In this document: piece by piece, positions 35,501-47,949 of the stretch
Position numbering within the stretch: the stretch's first letter is position 1
How the letters are laid out: each line of letters begins with the position of its first letter
Assembly: GCA_023374045.1 (NCBI GenBank)
Contig: JAIOTZ010000034.1
Location: 1-64,000 of the forward strand
Source: Limonium bicolor
Lineage: Eukaryota; Streptophyta; Magnoliopsida; Caryophyllales; Plumbaginaceae
Direction: 5' to 3'
DNA length: 64,000 nucleotides
Program-made: the position numbers and the translations under genes
The notes under the pieces: generated by a model
Told to the model about the DNA's origin: nothing
Seen by the model: the letters and a program-made list of their open reading frames with translations, nothing else
Database searches by the model: none

Positions 35501-36988
35501 CTAAAAAAAATAAAAAAAAAGAAATTTTGAATTCTAAGAATGGTAATAGGTAATAAGGTATACCTTTGGTAGGGTGGTAATGATTAGGACCCTAAGAACT
35601 TAAGGAATTAAGTTAAGTTAAGTATAAGTTTTAATGTTTAAAGTTAAGTTTGTAAGCTAAGTGGCAAAGACTTAAGAGGGTATTAAATGGGAATCTTTAG
35701 GGACTAAGTGAGTTAAGTAAGGTGCAAATAACTAATGACCTAAAAATGGATGAATGATTTAGGTTTGTGAATTGGGACCCCGAAGAAGGATAATCAAACA
35801 ACGATCGACGGTGAACGGTACAATCCTTCTTGTGACCTGCTTGCTAATGAGGTGTCCCTCGGCTTGTGTGCTATCTGTTTAATTGCTATGACTAAAACAA
35901 GATAAAGCATGCAACCGGTTATATTTATTCTCGTTGTGTTTGTGTTATCTTTACACTAACCCGCGAGACTTGAGATGGTTACTAACCAAGTTTAGTACTT
36001 ACTGAGTTAAGAATAAGAGTTAAGTTTGGTGGTCGTTGGTTAATGCCCGTTAGGGCTTAGCTAGCACATGTTAATTAAGATGTCTACTAACTGGAACTTG
36101 AGTGAGGAAACCCGGGACCGATCTCCGGTCATGCATGCTAAAGAAAAAGGGGGACGGTATCTGAATCAGATCCGCCCTCCGCTTAAGGACTTGTCTTCGG
36201 ACTTGTAGCCTAGGGCCGGTTGCCGGCTCAGCTACGCTGGACTCCCGTCCAGAGTATGTGGCATTAAGATGGTGCGGTGGGATCACCTAAATCCCAGGTT
36301 CGAATTAAGCTACAACCATTCCCTTCCAGGAAAGGTTTGTATACTGAGATTAAGCTGAGATTAAGATTAAGGTAGGGTAAGGAATTGAGATTAAGGAAAT
36401 AAGGACTGAGGAGGGGTTACTAACCCACTTGATAAGGGAACGCTTGAGTCGTTCATTGTTTGTGAACTATATGTGTTCATATGTGGTTATTGTTATTGCA
36501 CTTCATATTATGCTTGTGTATGTAATCAATTTCCATGCTATCGACAATTAGTCGTTGTAGCCCCGTTAGCTTGGGGGCCATGAGAGGGTGTACCAGCATT
36601 CGTGCTGACCCCCTCGGGGGCTATTTTTACACTTGCAGGTAAGAGACCCATGAGGACGCACTACGAGAGTAGGAGCGGTTAGACTTAGGGTGGGATGTTT
36701 ATTTTGAGTTCAGGTTGCGCTTGTGCACCCGACTATTTATATTTAAACTGATGTAAGGTTGTGATTATGATTTAGCTACTTGTACTCGGTTGGCTGTGGT
36801 ATTGTGGTTGGTGATGTTTTTGGTTGGTTAAGTATTTTGGATAAGTATTGTATATGTTATGGCCGGTATATTCTAACGATTAGACCGTGGCAAGGTCCAG
36901 GTGTTTATGATTTCCGCTGCGACATATTCGTTTAAGTGTTCAGTTTTGCGATAACCACGATTGGCTTTGGATGGGGTGTTACAAAAGA

Positions 36989-39463
36989 CTTACCATATAA
37001 CAATTAGTCCCACAATACATGTATATAAATAAATATATGTTATGGAGTGGAAAAATATAATATGGTTCGATAACCATATATTATCATAATTAAAATGATA
37101 TAAGATAAAGAGAAAAGAATTACAAACATTAGATATGGAAATTCTAATGTTATGAGTATACATGAAATAATAAGGATTTATATAATTCAAAGTATTTTTA
37201 CATATGAATTATACCACATTAAACTTGGAAAAACTAACCTTAGGAAAATAAATACTAAGGTGAGATTGATAATATATGATTAAGAATTATACATGCAATA
37301 TAGAAACAAACTATAATATACAAGGGTATATTGAATTACATGCGATAACCAAGTTCAAACTTTAAGTATATTAATATACGAGACAAGACAGCGCATGTAA
37401 TATAACGTTTTTCCAAATCCCGAGTTAAGCTGAAAACCTGACAAATGTTGTTAGTTAATAATGGGGGATTAATCAGGAGGTATTAGTGCGGTACGGGGTA
37501 CCGCAGAGTTATGTCGTTATACGGGATTCTAATCAGTAGCGTTATGTATTATTAGACTGTTAGAGACGACACGAGGAGCATCGGATCTAGCTGATTCATA
37601 CTCCACGGTTATATAATTAGGGTGAACGGTATGTTGTTACGTGTCTCTGATTGTCTCTGAGGGCTTCCTCAGTTCAGACTTCTGTGTAATCTGTGATAAG
37701 ATTGTTTGTCTGATTATGTGAATAAATATGCATGAACTGTATATTTTTAGCTGCTTATTATTTACTGTTGTTGCGTTAACAGTATTGGTTCATATATATG
37801 GACCTATATATATAAAACGAACTAGCGGCTATGGTGCTATCTTATATGTAATATAAGGATCGTCAGAAAAATGTTGTAGCACTAGGATAATAAGATATAC
37901 ATATTATCCGAGACTTTAATACGGAGCATTGGCCTTTCTAACGCCGCTCTCGTATCTAACACTGGATCTCGAGTTTACAAACTCTGGATTGGACTAACGA
38001 CCTTAGGCTGCTGTGTTAGAAAATTGGTAATGCGATGCGATGGTATAATTAATTAACATAACAAAGCCAAGAGGATGTGGCTCTTGGTGCGCGCTGTGAT
38101 CACAAAAACGATACCAGGATGTCCGCGTACGGATCCGCAAGTATCAAGAAAATTTTCCGCGAGCTAGAATGGTTCGTTGGTCGGAGACTCTACCGCTGGA
38201 GTGGCTACTGCCGTGGGTGCAGGGGCGGACCGAGGCGGGGTCCGGTGGGTCCCGGACCCCATAGCTTTTATGATAATAAAATTATTAATTTTTTAAAGTA
38301 TAGTTTTAATTAAATAAAATTGAATAAAATATTGAAAGTTGATAATAATTTATGGTAGAGACATGTTCATATATGTGAGGTTGTAAGTTTAATTATTGTC
38401 GACATATTTTTAGGTTTTTAATGTTATGAAACAAAATTACTCATTTGATCACATGTTAAAGTCTAACCTCATGTTTAACTATTTAAAAAACGAGTCTAAT
38501 TTACAAATATAACCTGTTTATTTAAAATTTAAATATTACCTTAAAATTTAATATATTAATGTTGAAAAATTTTATGACCTCACATTTATATATTACCTTC
38601 AAATTTAATATATGTTAATGTGGAAAAAAATTGTGGACCCCATAAGGTTAACTTCTGGGTCCGCCACTGCGTGGGTGACCCGCCATAGTATATGGGTAAT
38701 TTAGAGACACGTCATTTTTAACGAGACGTTGTCACTAGGTATAACCTAACATTTATTACAGTTGAGACTTGTACATTGGCGAACAGTATTGGTCTTTATA
38801 CCAAGGACGGGAGTTGATACTTGTTTATTATTCTCGTTGTTTCGCCTTGTTGTTCATTGGTTATACTGTGTGGTTTATAATATGTGTGTTGATGGTTGTG
38901 TTTATTGTATGGTTATTACTGTTAAATGTTTTACAGTTTAATTATTAAAACGGTATTGCATGTAACGAATCTCATGCTCTCGACCAATTAATTGAGGGGT
39001 TTGAGGAGGCATGACGGGGCATGTGATAACATACTCAGCAGGGGCTAATTCCATACCACAAACCATTTTTATTTCAGGAGACTAGCTGGAGGGTCGACGC
39101 GGGGCGCGACAGTTTTATTTACTTTTGGTTAGACTTGGTACGGATTGAGACTGCGGTTATTTTGGACTCGGGTTTTGTAAACCGAGGTGTATATTTGGTT
39201 AGACACTCACGCGTACGGTATATGTATAAGACGGTTTGTTGTTGTATATATTTTAGTTTTATTTAAGCACTACTATCTATCTCTTGTGGTCACTGCGGGA
39301 ACACGTTTCGTATGTTGATTATCATGTAACTCGTTATCACCCGTATGGGCGAGTGATAACAGTGACACCATTAGAACGACAGTCTATTATTTACCGCTGC
39401 GATTTATTTACTAAGTACGACGTTTATACTATAATTAGGAGCCGGATTAGTAGGGGTGTTACA
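36989..39463 (+). mobile_element. E1 3' LTR, right part
   Basis: Resumes after the second AAAGA (36984-36988) and ends TAGGGGTGTTACA at 39463. The last 120 bases resemble the end of the A LTR (CCGCTGCGA...), confirming LTR identity. The other target duplication would lie outside the window. No gene was found: the frame at 38077-38313 crosses the start of a hAT element and has no domain. Confidence 0.75.
38220..38669. mobile_element. hAT-type MITE, 450 bp
   Basis: Ends CAGGGGCGGACC and GGGTCCGCCACTG form a terminal inverted repeat. The 8-bp target CGTGGGTG is exactly duplicated at 38212-38219 and 38670-38677. There is no coding region, so it depended on a transposase made elsewhere. Confidence 0.92.
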
Positions 39464-40091
39464 CAATCAATCTAACTGGCCTGAAATTCAAAACACCCAT
39501 TTTAACCCATGAATTAACACAGACCTAGAATCTAAAAACTGGTCAATCTAAAATCTTCGACATTGAACCAAACCCAAAACAAGTGACTTGAACTACCAGG
39601 TCTATGTATAATTGTATAACATGAATTCAAAATAACTTGTTGGACTTTACTGAAAGATAACCACTTAAGTAGAGATCAACTGTTTATACTGGAATGAAGA
39701 TCCTCCATCCGGTCACCCTATGCTTAATCCGTACAAGGATAATCAACTACTGTCAATGAGGGTATAACACATCCAATAAACAATTCAACCATTTTCTGCA
39801 CTCATCAACAAGAGGTGATGCGGGATAGTTGTATCATATTGTACTATTATGTAACAAACATCTAAACTTCAGGCTCACTGAAGAGAAAGGAGAATCCTTC
39901 AAATGTTTACTTCTAGATATGATGTTTTCTAAATCTTAATACAAAAACTGCCCATCCAGAAGCCTACACCTATCCGCACACACCCCATCCCCCTCTAGAA
40001 GCCAATTTAATGGTATTTGAAACAACACCATTATAATTTACTTTTGTAAATCTGCCAAGATGTTTACTCAAAAACACAAAAGGTGCATTCA

Positions 40092-40200
40092 CAGAGGCGG
40101 ATCTAGAGGAGGGTTAGGGGGCCAGCCCCCTCCCCGAAAATTTTGAAAATCAAGTCAAATGTTTTTATAAATTTTTGAAAAAATACTGGGTCTTCTACTG
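40092..40200. mobile_element. short hAT-type MITE, 109 bp, decayed
   Basis: Starts CAGAGGCGGATC and ends TCTACTG. The flanks TGCATTCA and TGTATTCG match at 6 of 8 positions. The interior (GTTTTTATAAATTTTTGAAAA) is shared with the copy at 40518. Confidence 0.72.
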
Positions 40201-40517
40201 TGTATTCGCTACCTTTTGTTAATGACAGGAAATGATAAGGTTGCTATTGCTTGTTTTAAATGCAACAACAATTCAGAATGCCACTTCTATCATAACTTGA
40301 AGAGGTAGATCTATCCATATTTCATGATTAACATTTTTTCAACCCCACAACACAACTTGTGGCTGCTTGCATCTTATGAAGTACTCTAACTGAATCAGTG
40401 TCTTTCAAGTTTGTCAGCAACCAATTCTCTAGAGTAGAGCTAAAGAGAAGCTTCCAAGCTGTAATCTAAGGGTACACATTCTTACATAATGAACCATGTT
40501 TCTATGCTGATACACTA

Positions 40518-40692
40518 CAGAGGCGGGTACAGAGGGGGGTTATGGGGCTCTAACCCCTCCCCCACAAATTTATGAAAATTTGTAAAATGTTTTTATAAAT
40601 TTTTGAAAAAATACAAAATAATATAATGTTTTAAAGGATGATAGTGTCAACAAATTTTTTTGGCCCTAACTAAATTTCTGGATCCGCTACTG
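40518..40692. mobile_element. hAT-type MITE, 175 bp
   Basis: CAGAGGCGGGTAC ... GGATCCGCTACTG. The flanks ATACACTA and ATACACCG agree at 6 of 8 positions. Same family as 40092-40200. Confidence 0.8.
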
Positions 40693-42069
40693 ATACACCG
40701 TTCAATGCATTGCAAAGTAACCTCATACACCCTATTGCCACCTACACTTGGCTCCTTGCATCTCACCCATAATAGGACCAAATCTCAAATAAGGCACTGG
40801 AAAGAAGAAGTCCAGATCTACCAAGATGGATAGGTCATCATTCGTTCATTTCAATCAAGCTTTGGATCTGCTAAGTTAACCTCTTCACATGCAAAAGATT
40901 GTTGTACAAAGGGAAATGGTCCTCTCCCCAAATTGTATTGGAATGAAGCCCTCTCATCCTACGTGACTTGAAAAGTTAGTGATGTGATGCAAGTCATTAC
41001 AACTCAATCATTTTTTTGGGCATGTTAATGCATTATATGGTTTCTTTATGAATGTCCAATGGAGCCAAATGTAGGCTTTAGAAAAGTTCATTTTTCATGG
41101 CCATTATACCCCTCAAAGCTTTAGAAGTCCTCATGATGCGCACAACCTCATGAAGATGATATTTTTAGTGATTTCTTTCCCTTAGACGAAGCTAGTATGA
41201 AAATGAGAGATTAGAACGTCATGTGCGACTTAGTACGATTAGCTATAGTCATATATGATATATACATCTACTCACATACTATTAAGTATTTTAAAACAAA
41301 AATGGTAGTCATAACTCTCATAGAAAAAGCAAGACTCAAACTCACATACTTAAAACCCAAAAAGGATAATACTTATATTTAAGCTAAAACATTTGTAATT
41401 TTTAAAATACTTATCTATTAAAAAATTTATAAAGTTAATCATGCAAATTGATAATTTATAAACATGTCAAAAATTTTGTTATATAAACAAACAGTCTGGA
41501 GATAATGCGTGTCGCTCGATAGTTTTCACTGGCCACATGAGGTCACAGCCTATATGGTTAATGGCTTGACTATTGACTAGTCACCCAGTTAAAGGGGTTG
41601 CTATTTGTAGTACAAAATTACTAATCACCGTAGCACAAATTTTTTTAAATCATATTAACGCTGTAAACATGTAATGATGTATCCTTGTATTTTTTTTTTC
41701 CAGAAAATGATATCTGAATCTAATTTAACCAAAGAAGTTTGTAGTTAGTACCAAATTTTTCTAATTACTTCTTTGTTATAATCAATACTGAAAATCATTT
41801 TTTATTAAAAAAAGTATGGGGAGACATTTTAACGTGTTTACATTGTTAATATGATTTAAAATTAATTTGTACTGCGGCGAAGTCGACTTTACTATCTGTA
41901 GTACAATTCTTTTTCACCAAACTTAGTTGAATAAGTTGGAATGTTGTGGGGAGACCCTTAATAAATGAGAATTGACATCTGAAACGATTACGACTACTAA
42001 GTTACAACAACTAAGTTACATAACATATTGAATGACCAAATTTAAGACAAAATGGTTACAACAACTAAG

Positions 42070-45000
42070 TTACATTACATACCATTTGTCTAACCTAGAT
42101 TGTAAATGATTAATCCAAGTTCCAACAGTGTTTGGATTTATATAATAAAACCACTACGGGTAGACAGGGGGAGTGGAGAGTCATCAACCATACAAAACCT
42201 TACGAATTGACCCTGGGGGCAAACTCCAATGTGAATCTCTCCTTTTGGTCTATCACGATTGGTATGATTTTCAATTGAAAGGTATGTGCCACTTGCCATA
42301 CTTGCATATATAGTAGAGTAGAACACTATTCTCGAAGTGTACCGGGTCGCGATCACGGTCCCCATTTCAGTGCTCATCCATTTCTCAGGAGGTGCTAGCC
42401 CTTCTCTAGACCTAGCAATTTGGGTCGATGGGTCGGGTTGATATCAACCCTAACCCAACCCATTTAAAATATCATCAACCCAACCCAACCCAAAAATGGA
42501 TGGGTCAACAAATCATGACCCTAACCCAACCCGTTCAAAATCCTTCAACCCTAACCCAACCCACCCGACCCATTTTTTTAAGCATGCAATAATTTAGATG
42601 AATTAGAGTAGAAATAAAAGAAATCCAAAACATATAGTGCTAGTTGGCATACTAATTATGACGGAACAAAAGGAAGAGAAGTAATCTTGATTGATCGACC
42701 CAACTTTAAACGAGTTCCATGTCATGCGAAGAATCTAAAGTACTACACTAACTTCCCATGAATAGAATAACTAGGACATTTTAAATAATTGTTTTTTGTT
42801 ATCATTTTGAGCCTAGAGCTCTACTTCTGTTGGGGCGGAATCCTATCTAGATATGCACATGATTCTAATGCCCTTAATAAAAAAGGGAACAAAAATTAAA
42901 ATCTTCATTGTACATTAGAGAAATACACTAAGACAAATAATATAAAGTTAGAAATAATTTATAAATTGAGTGCTCACAGATTCAAACTATGACTTATAGT
43001 TTTAAAATGATTACACCCGCTTAAACTGAGAACTCATGTCTGAGAAAAGTGCAATCACAATCACTATACTTAATCGTTACCAACAGTTGAAGAACTTTTA
43101 TGCAGCATGTTATCCGCATTGCTGGCTTCAAAATTTACTAAGAGGTCTATAATCAAGATCCTACTTAAAAATATATATCACCTACTTTTGTTCACCCTTC
43201 TAGATAATTTAAGCATACCTACGTTTTCAAGAACGTAATGACAGATAGAATAGGAAAAACAAACCGTGGGCAAAGATGAAGAGCGACATAGACATGAACA
43301 ATGGTGTAGAGAATAAAGATGGAAGTGAGTCTACACAAGAGCATTAAAGTTTTCAACATTATGTTAAGTTCACATTGGGCCTTAGTTGGATATGTAGCTG
43401 GTTTGGCTGTCTGCTTAGTTAAGATTGTGTGATATTATTAAAGGTTAGATAGTTCAATTGCCAGGTCTACCCATCTCCAGTCCAACGAAGCTCTCTTAAC
43501 ATTTGGTTGTACATTGTTTCATTGAACATGTCTCTGTATGCATGGTTCACCGACTCGTTATTCTTCATTTCTTGGTACAATCCTTTATGGACTTGTTTCC
43601 ACCTATCCTGGTCTGAATACAAGTAAACAGCTACCACCCTCAATCCACAATTACCATCTCCATTAACATCAATATATCCAGATATATTGATATAGGTTGG
43701 GTTGGAAATGCTTGTAGCATGGGAAGTTGTTCATAGACATGAATCGAGTCGGATCTGATGTTCCTCTGCTCAATGATTTTCTAGATGATGGTGATCCTTG
43801 GGACTGGCTCGCTCGTGGTCGGTTATGCTCCCAAGGTGAAGGTTACCGTCGGTTTGGTCTTGAGGTCCCGGTAGGTCTGCCAATCCTAAGCTGTTCTAAA
43901 GGTTCTTCTAATTGGCATGCCAGATCTGGATGAAGGAAGTTTTGGATGTGACTGTGACATCTGGCTATCAGGGTCGGATCATCTGATTGTGCTATCTCAG
44001 CAGTAATAACACGCCATCTGTTTTACTCTACTTCCTTCTAGCATATCAGCTGTTGCTTTATGATTCTTCCAGCTTAGGGTGTACCAGAAACGATGTACAT
44101 TCCTCTTTGAACACAGGATACCACATCCATGTAGTTTAGTCTATATGTACATGGTAATCCATGAGAGGTTACCCTTGTCACACCCACAAATTAGCTATCC
44201 ATTTGAACGTAGTCCCCTACCAAACCCTCTTACTAACTCATCCAAGCATAGGATAACTAACCTTTCCTGATTAGGTCAGTAATCGGAACCCTCATGTGCT
44301 CTTTTATGCATTTCATCCTTGCAACTCGAATCGTTTTCAGGCTCCCTGATGCTAGTGTTCACGTGGTTGTTTAATTTTGGAAAATTACATCCAAAGTGTG
44401 TCTTGCACTTCTTAGTTTCGCCTTAAGAGCAGAATGAGTGCTCTAGACCCTGTCAAATTTTTAAGTAAACATTTTAGATCTATAACATGTTTTATTATCT
44501 TATAAGTTACAAGACTATCAACCGTACCGTGTTTGTCGTACTGTTGCCGAAGTGTAACACATTCTTCACCCAAGCCTCCACAAACCTTTCTTTTTGCTTC
44601 TCCCAAACTGCTGCCACATATTAATGAACCGTAGATAGCTTTTGTATGTATTCTTGAATACTTGGAGTGTCATTGTACTCCTGCTCTGTGCTTAGTACAT
44701 AAACCGATTTCACATTCAGACCACAGCTGCCGTCCTTCCTCTATTACCCATATACTTCTCAGCCTTCCCCTGCATGTTCCTACTTATGTGCCACTGACAT
44801 AGAAGATGATAAGATTCATGAAATACCTCTTGTAAGGCATTCATCAGCGGCAGACTTCTAACGGTGATAAATGTTGAGGTTTAGTGCGACCAAGGAGCTC
44901 CTTTAATTGTTGAAGAGCCCACACTGTGTGTCAGTCAATTCTGCTACAAGAAAGGCAAAGACGATGCGAAGTTCTTGCCTATACTTGTCACTCTCGATGA

Positions 45001-45850
45001 ATTAGACCAAAGGTATTTTTGCGATGTTTGTTTGTAGTGTCGCATCAATACCTATGACGTATGGAAATGCTGTAGCAGTTACCTTGAGCTAGGGTGTGCG
45101 AAGAAGATGGACCCAAGCAGTCCTGACCTCCTAAATTGTGCAATTATCCAAAATTATGTTATATATCAAGTTAATATTACAAATAAAGGATTATATGTAT
45201 TTGAAACAACGTAAGTTAACTACTTGGTTATGTCGTATAATCGTAGTAGTTGTTGTTTTCGACCAGATCATGCGACAAAGTTTGCACCATAGAATAACCA
45301 TTTCTCTTTTCAAGTTTTGTCTTTTGAATCTAGTTGTATAATCTTTCCGGGTTGCCAATGTATTGGGGTTAATTGTGCTGAGCTCTGAATAAATTACAGA
45401 AGGTGGCACACCGACTCGGTTCCTCTGATCGATGATGATCATCTCCTCCTCAGTTAGGTGCATACCCGCAAAATGACCCTCTTTCCACTCAGTAAGGTCA
45501 TGATTATGCCATCCATTAATCACATCTAACACACACCCGTAGCTTATGAAATACTCCCTCATTCTGAAAGGACAACCACATTTCTTTGATCCGGATGATC
45601 TGTGTCAGATGATGGCACCAGGTTGTTCTTGCCTTCGTGGTTTCCCATACCTCTCGCATGTTATGGAGAAATCTTGGCCCGCCTGGGAACTTTGAATTAT
45701 GGTGCAGACATGGTTGGGATGGCCAACACTATCTACCCAAGCTTTCACTTCTTTTTTACCCTTAAAAGTCTGATCTATTTCAAATAGGTAACCTGTATCC
45801 ACCACCAGAGGTCGATTATACATTTGTTGGATGTAGTCATCCATCTCTGC
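42070..45850 (-). pseudogene. MULE transposase with C-terminal OTU-like domain, broken
   Basis: Minus strand. The N-terminal DNA-binding region lies at 45844-45191 (KGKKEVKAWVDSVG, CGCPFRM, INGWHNHDLTEW, NRVGVPPSVIYSEL) and resembles FAR1/MULE proteins. Decayed core motifs follow down to about 44430 (IFFAHPSS, LPLMNALQEVFHES, HLLCQWHISRN). A Ser/Pro/Arg-rich linker leads to an OTU cysteine-protease-like domain: VNGDGNCGLRVVAVYL near 43670-43625 with the expected Asp and Cys. A hAT element (42407-43469) splits the domain, which continues as APPEKWMSTEMGTVIATRY at 42400-42340 and QGQFVRF near the end. Stops and frameshifts are frequent. Such proteins move Mutator-like DNA elements; no terminal inverted repeats were found. 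Confidence 0.85.
42407..43469. mobile_element. hAT-type element, 1063 bp, inside the OTU domain
   Basis: Terminal inverted repeats TAGACCTAGCAATT and (inverted) TAGACCTGGCAATT. The 8-bp flanks CCCTTCTC (42399-42406) and CCCATCTC (43470-43477) agree at 7 of 8. The left subterminal region (42430-42575) is dense in GGGT/ACCC words, which often bind hAT transposase. It has no coding region. Removing it and one target copy joins the two parts of the OTU frame. Confidence 0.88.
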
Positions 45851-45899
45851 ATGTTGATCTTGAAATCCTTCGTCAAAATTATCTCATCCTGAGTAAGTA

Positions 45900-47213
45900 G
45901 TTGAGTCACTTTCTTGTAATAAGGGTTGAGAGAATGTTAGAAGAATGTTAAAATATACAATATTAGTGTGACAATGATTTACAAAAATAGAAAATTGAAA
46001 ATACTTACTCCTTTTTCTCCCTCTTGCTTCAGATCAGATGTTTGGTCTAATAGGGGGAGGTGGGATACGCTGAACGTACCTAAATTGGCGAAGACAACGC
46101 TCTGGCATATATGGCTCATTCACCCCCATGTACTGCAAGGTACCCCTGTACCAAGTGCGGCCCTTGTTCTCATTCACCTTCCCTGGACCGTAGGGCAACC
46201 AATCAATCTACATTGCATCACAGGGAAATGTAAACATCAATAAGAAACAATAATGTAAATAATATAAGTTGGAATTGTTGTACCACTTACAAGTTATAGC
46301 ATCAAGATGCTTGCGGTAGTTCTCTAGCGAATGTTTATCTTTCTGTTGGGAGGTGGACCTGACCTATCTCATAGCCCACAGTCTATCATCCCCATCATGC
46401 CAATCAACACTAACTGTTGGTCTAAGAGTGGGGAAGTACGCATATATCCAGCACTACGAAAATTCAAAAAATAAATTATGCCAACTATTAATGTGAATTA
46501 ATGAAAATTTACTAGTCATTATTGTACATTAAAACACTTACCTCGAGAAGGGTCAAATAACTAGCAATGCTAGTAGAATCAGCACAAGATGCTATCCCCA
46601 GATGGCGATACAACCATGCAAGAGTACCTGCTCCCAATGCGTACTTCCGTAGCTTCACATGTCGGCTTATGGGAGTGACTAACCAGAACAGTAGAGGACT
46701 TATGCGTCCATGCCCCTTCCCAGCAAAGATGGTGGTACCGATCGCGTAGTACAGCCAACAACATGCCTACTTCATAGGCAGATTCTCCCCAGTCAAACTC
46801 CATTGAATCAGTGGACATATTTGAACAGCACCAGTATGCCACATGTAATCTGTCATCGCCTGAACGCCGTTGTCAAACTCTAAAAACCTAGCCATCGTCT
46901 CTTTAGGCTCAGTATTTGACGGGTCCCACAGAACCGATCGACCAACGATGGGGTTCCTCAGTATTTGCCATATATCATGCAGTGTGATCATCATCTCTCC
47001 AAAGGGCTTGTGGAAAGAGTTGGTGTCTGGCTGCCACCTCTCCACCAAGGTAGAGATCAATGACATGTTATTGAAAGGCCATGTGATTCTAGCAGATGAT
47101 GTAGGCCTGAATACGTAAGCATATTCCTTGCCCTTTTGCAAGGAACCTTGCTGAACAGCTAGTTCGTGATCAAACTTTTCGGGCTTTAAATCCCAAAACA
47201 CCCCGGTCCTAGA
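45900..47213 (-). pseudogene. plant mobile domain (PMD, MAIN-like) gene, broken, with introns
   Basis: Minus strand. From about 47201: SLISTLVERWQPDTNSFH, FGEMMITLHDIWQILRNPI and GRSVLW are PMD signatures. The frame stops after GENLPMK (46767) but the similarity runs on (FAGKGHGRISPLLFWL, LGAGTLAWLYRHLG). A canonical intron 46541-46454 (GTAAGT...GTAG) joins LLE to CWIYAYFPTLRP, and another, 46290-46208, joins AIT to IDWLPYGPG; MPERCLRQFRYVQ follows near 46100. PMD proteins act in heterochromatin silencing and are often carried by MULE and gypsy elements. It lies just upstream of the MULE pseudogene in the same direction, so both may be one element. Confidence 0.83.
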
Positions 47214-47329
47214 TAATTACCATGACGTTTACCACACACACACACACAAAGTAATTAAATCTACTTGATAAAGTGAAAGATAATAGAGTAAATACCTTAG
47301 TCATTGACCAAAGGTCAACAATGACATGC

Positions 47330-47928
47330 TAGAGCTGTCAAAATTTGACCCAACCCGAAAACCCGTCAGTTTTACTCGAACCCAAAACCCGACCGAACCC
47401 GAAAATATTTAAATATAATACACCCAAAACCTAATTGGATAAAACCCGAAATGACCCGAACCCAAAATGACCCGAATATTTTATAACCCGAAACCGACCC
47501 GAACCCGAAATGACCCAAAATAATAGTAATTAAAAATTAGCTAAACTCGAATAACATGAAATAATAGTGACCATAAATTGTCCTAAACTTGAATTACCCA
47601 AATAAATATGACAAAAAGTTTGATTTAAACTTAGTATATCCGAATGAAATTTAGAATAGGCATTATATTGAAAGTTCTGCAATCTATATGGTGTATATTC
47701 TTATAGAAATTAGGTATATTTATATTATAATTTTTTCAAAAAAAATTAACCATGACCTGAAATAACCGAAACCCAATTCTATCTGACACTATTACAACCC
47801 GAACCCAAAATGACCTGAACTCGAATGATTTGTACCTGAAATGACCTGAAAGTTTAATGACCCGAACGGATATTGACCCGACAAGATATGACCCAAAACC
47901 CAAACGGATAACCCGTTTGACAGGCCTA
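47330..47928. mobile_element. hAT-type MITE, 599 bp, with ACCCGAA subterminal repeats
   Basis: TAGAGCTGTCAAA and (inverted) TAGGCCTGTCAAA ends with two mismatches. The 8-bp target TGACATGC is exactly duplicated at 47322-47329 and 47929-47936. Dense ACCCGAA/ACCCAAA words fill 47350-47520 and 47750-47910. It has no coding region. A short (CA)n run lies just outside at 47231-47248. Confidence 0.93.
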
Positions 47929-47949
47929 TGACATGCCCCCGAACCTAGT

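Larger units (their letters stand above)
2447..36983 (+). mobile_element. Element A: Ty3/gypsy (chromovirus-like) element carrying an AlkB exon
   Basis: A complete LTR retrotransposon of 34,537 bp including later insertions. It has two homologous LTRs (TGAAATACCCC...GGGGTGTTACA), a primer-binding site for initiator Met-tRNA, gag with zinc knuckles, AlkB, protease, RT, RNase H, integrase with a chromodomain-like tail, and a polypurine tract. The order RT-RNaseH-integrase and the integrase tail place it in Ty3/gypsy, near the Tekay/Del chromoviruses. The 5-bp duplication AAAGA flanks it exactly. Without element B the internal region is about 6.3 kb. Pol is broken by several frameshifts and stops, so this copy is not autonomous. 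Confidence 0.93.
28683..36983 (+). repeat. Element A 3' LTR (contains solo LTR S2)
   Basis: Same ends as the 5' LTR. Without S2 and its duplication it is about 4.21 kb. In the first 500 bases I see about ten substitutions against the 5' LTR, so the element is not brand new. It preserves the site where S1 sits in the 5' LTR (about 36151) without an insert. No genes are present. Confidence 0.92.
39464..42069. other. non-coding stretch with two small MITEs
   Basis: AT-rich DNA between the E1 LTR and the MULE pseudogene. Apart from the MITEs at 40092 and 40518 I see no gene, RNA gene or intact repeat. 41990-42070 holds short direct repeats of ACAACTAAGTTACA. Confidence 0.5.
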
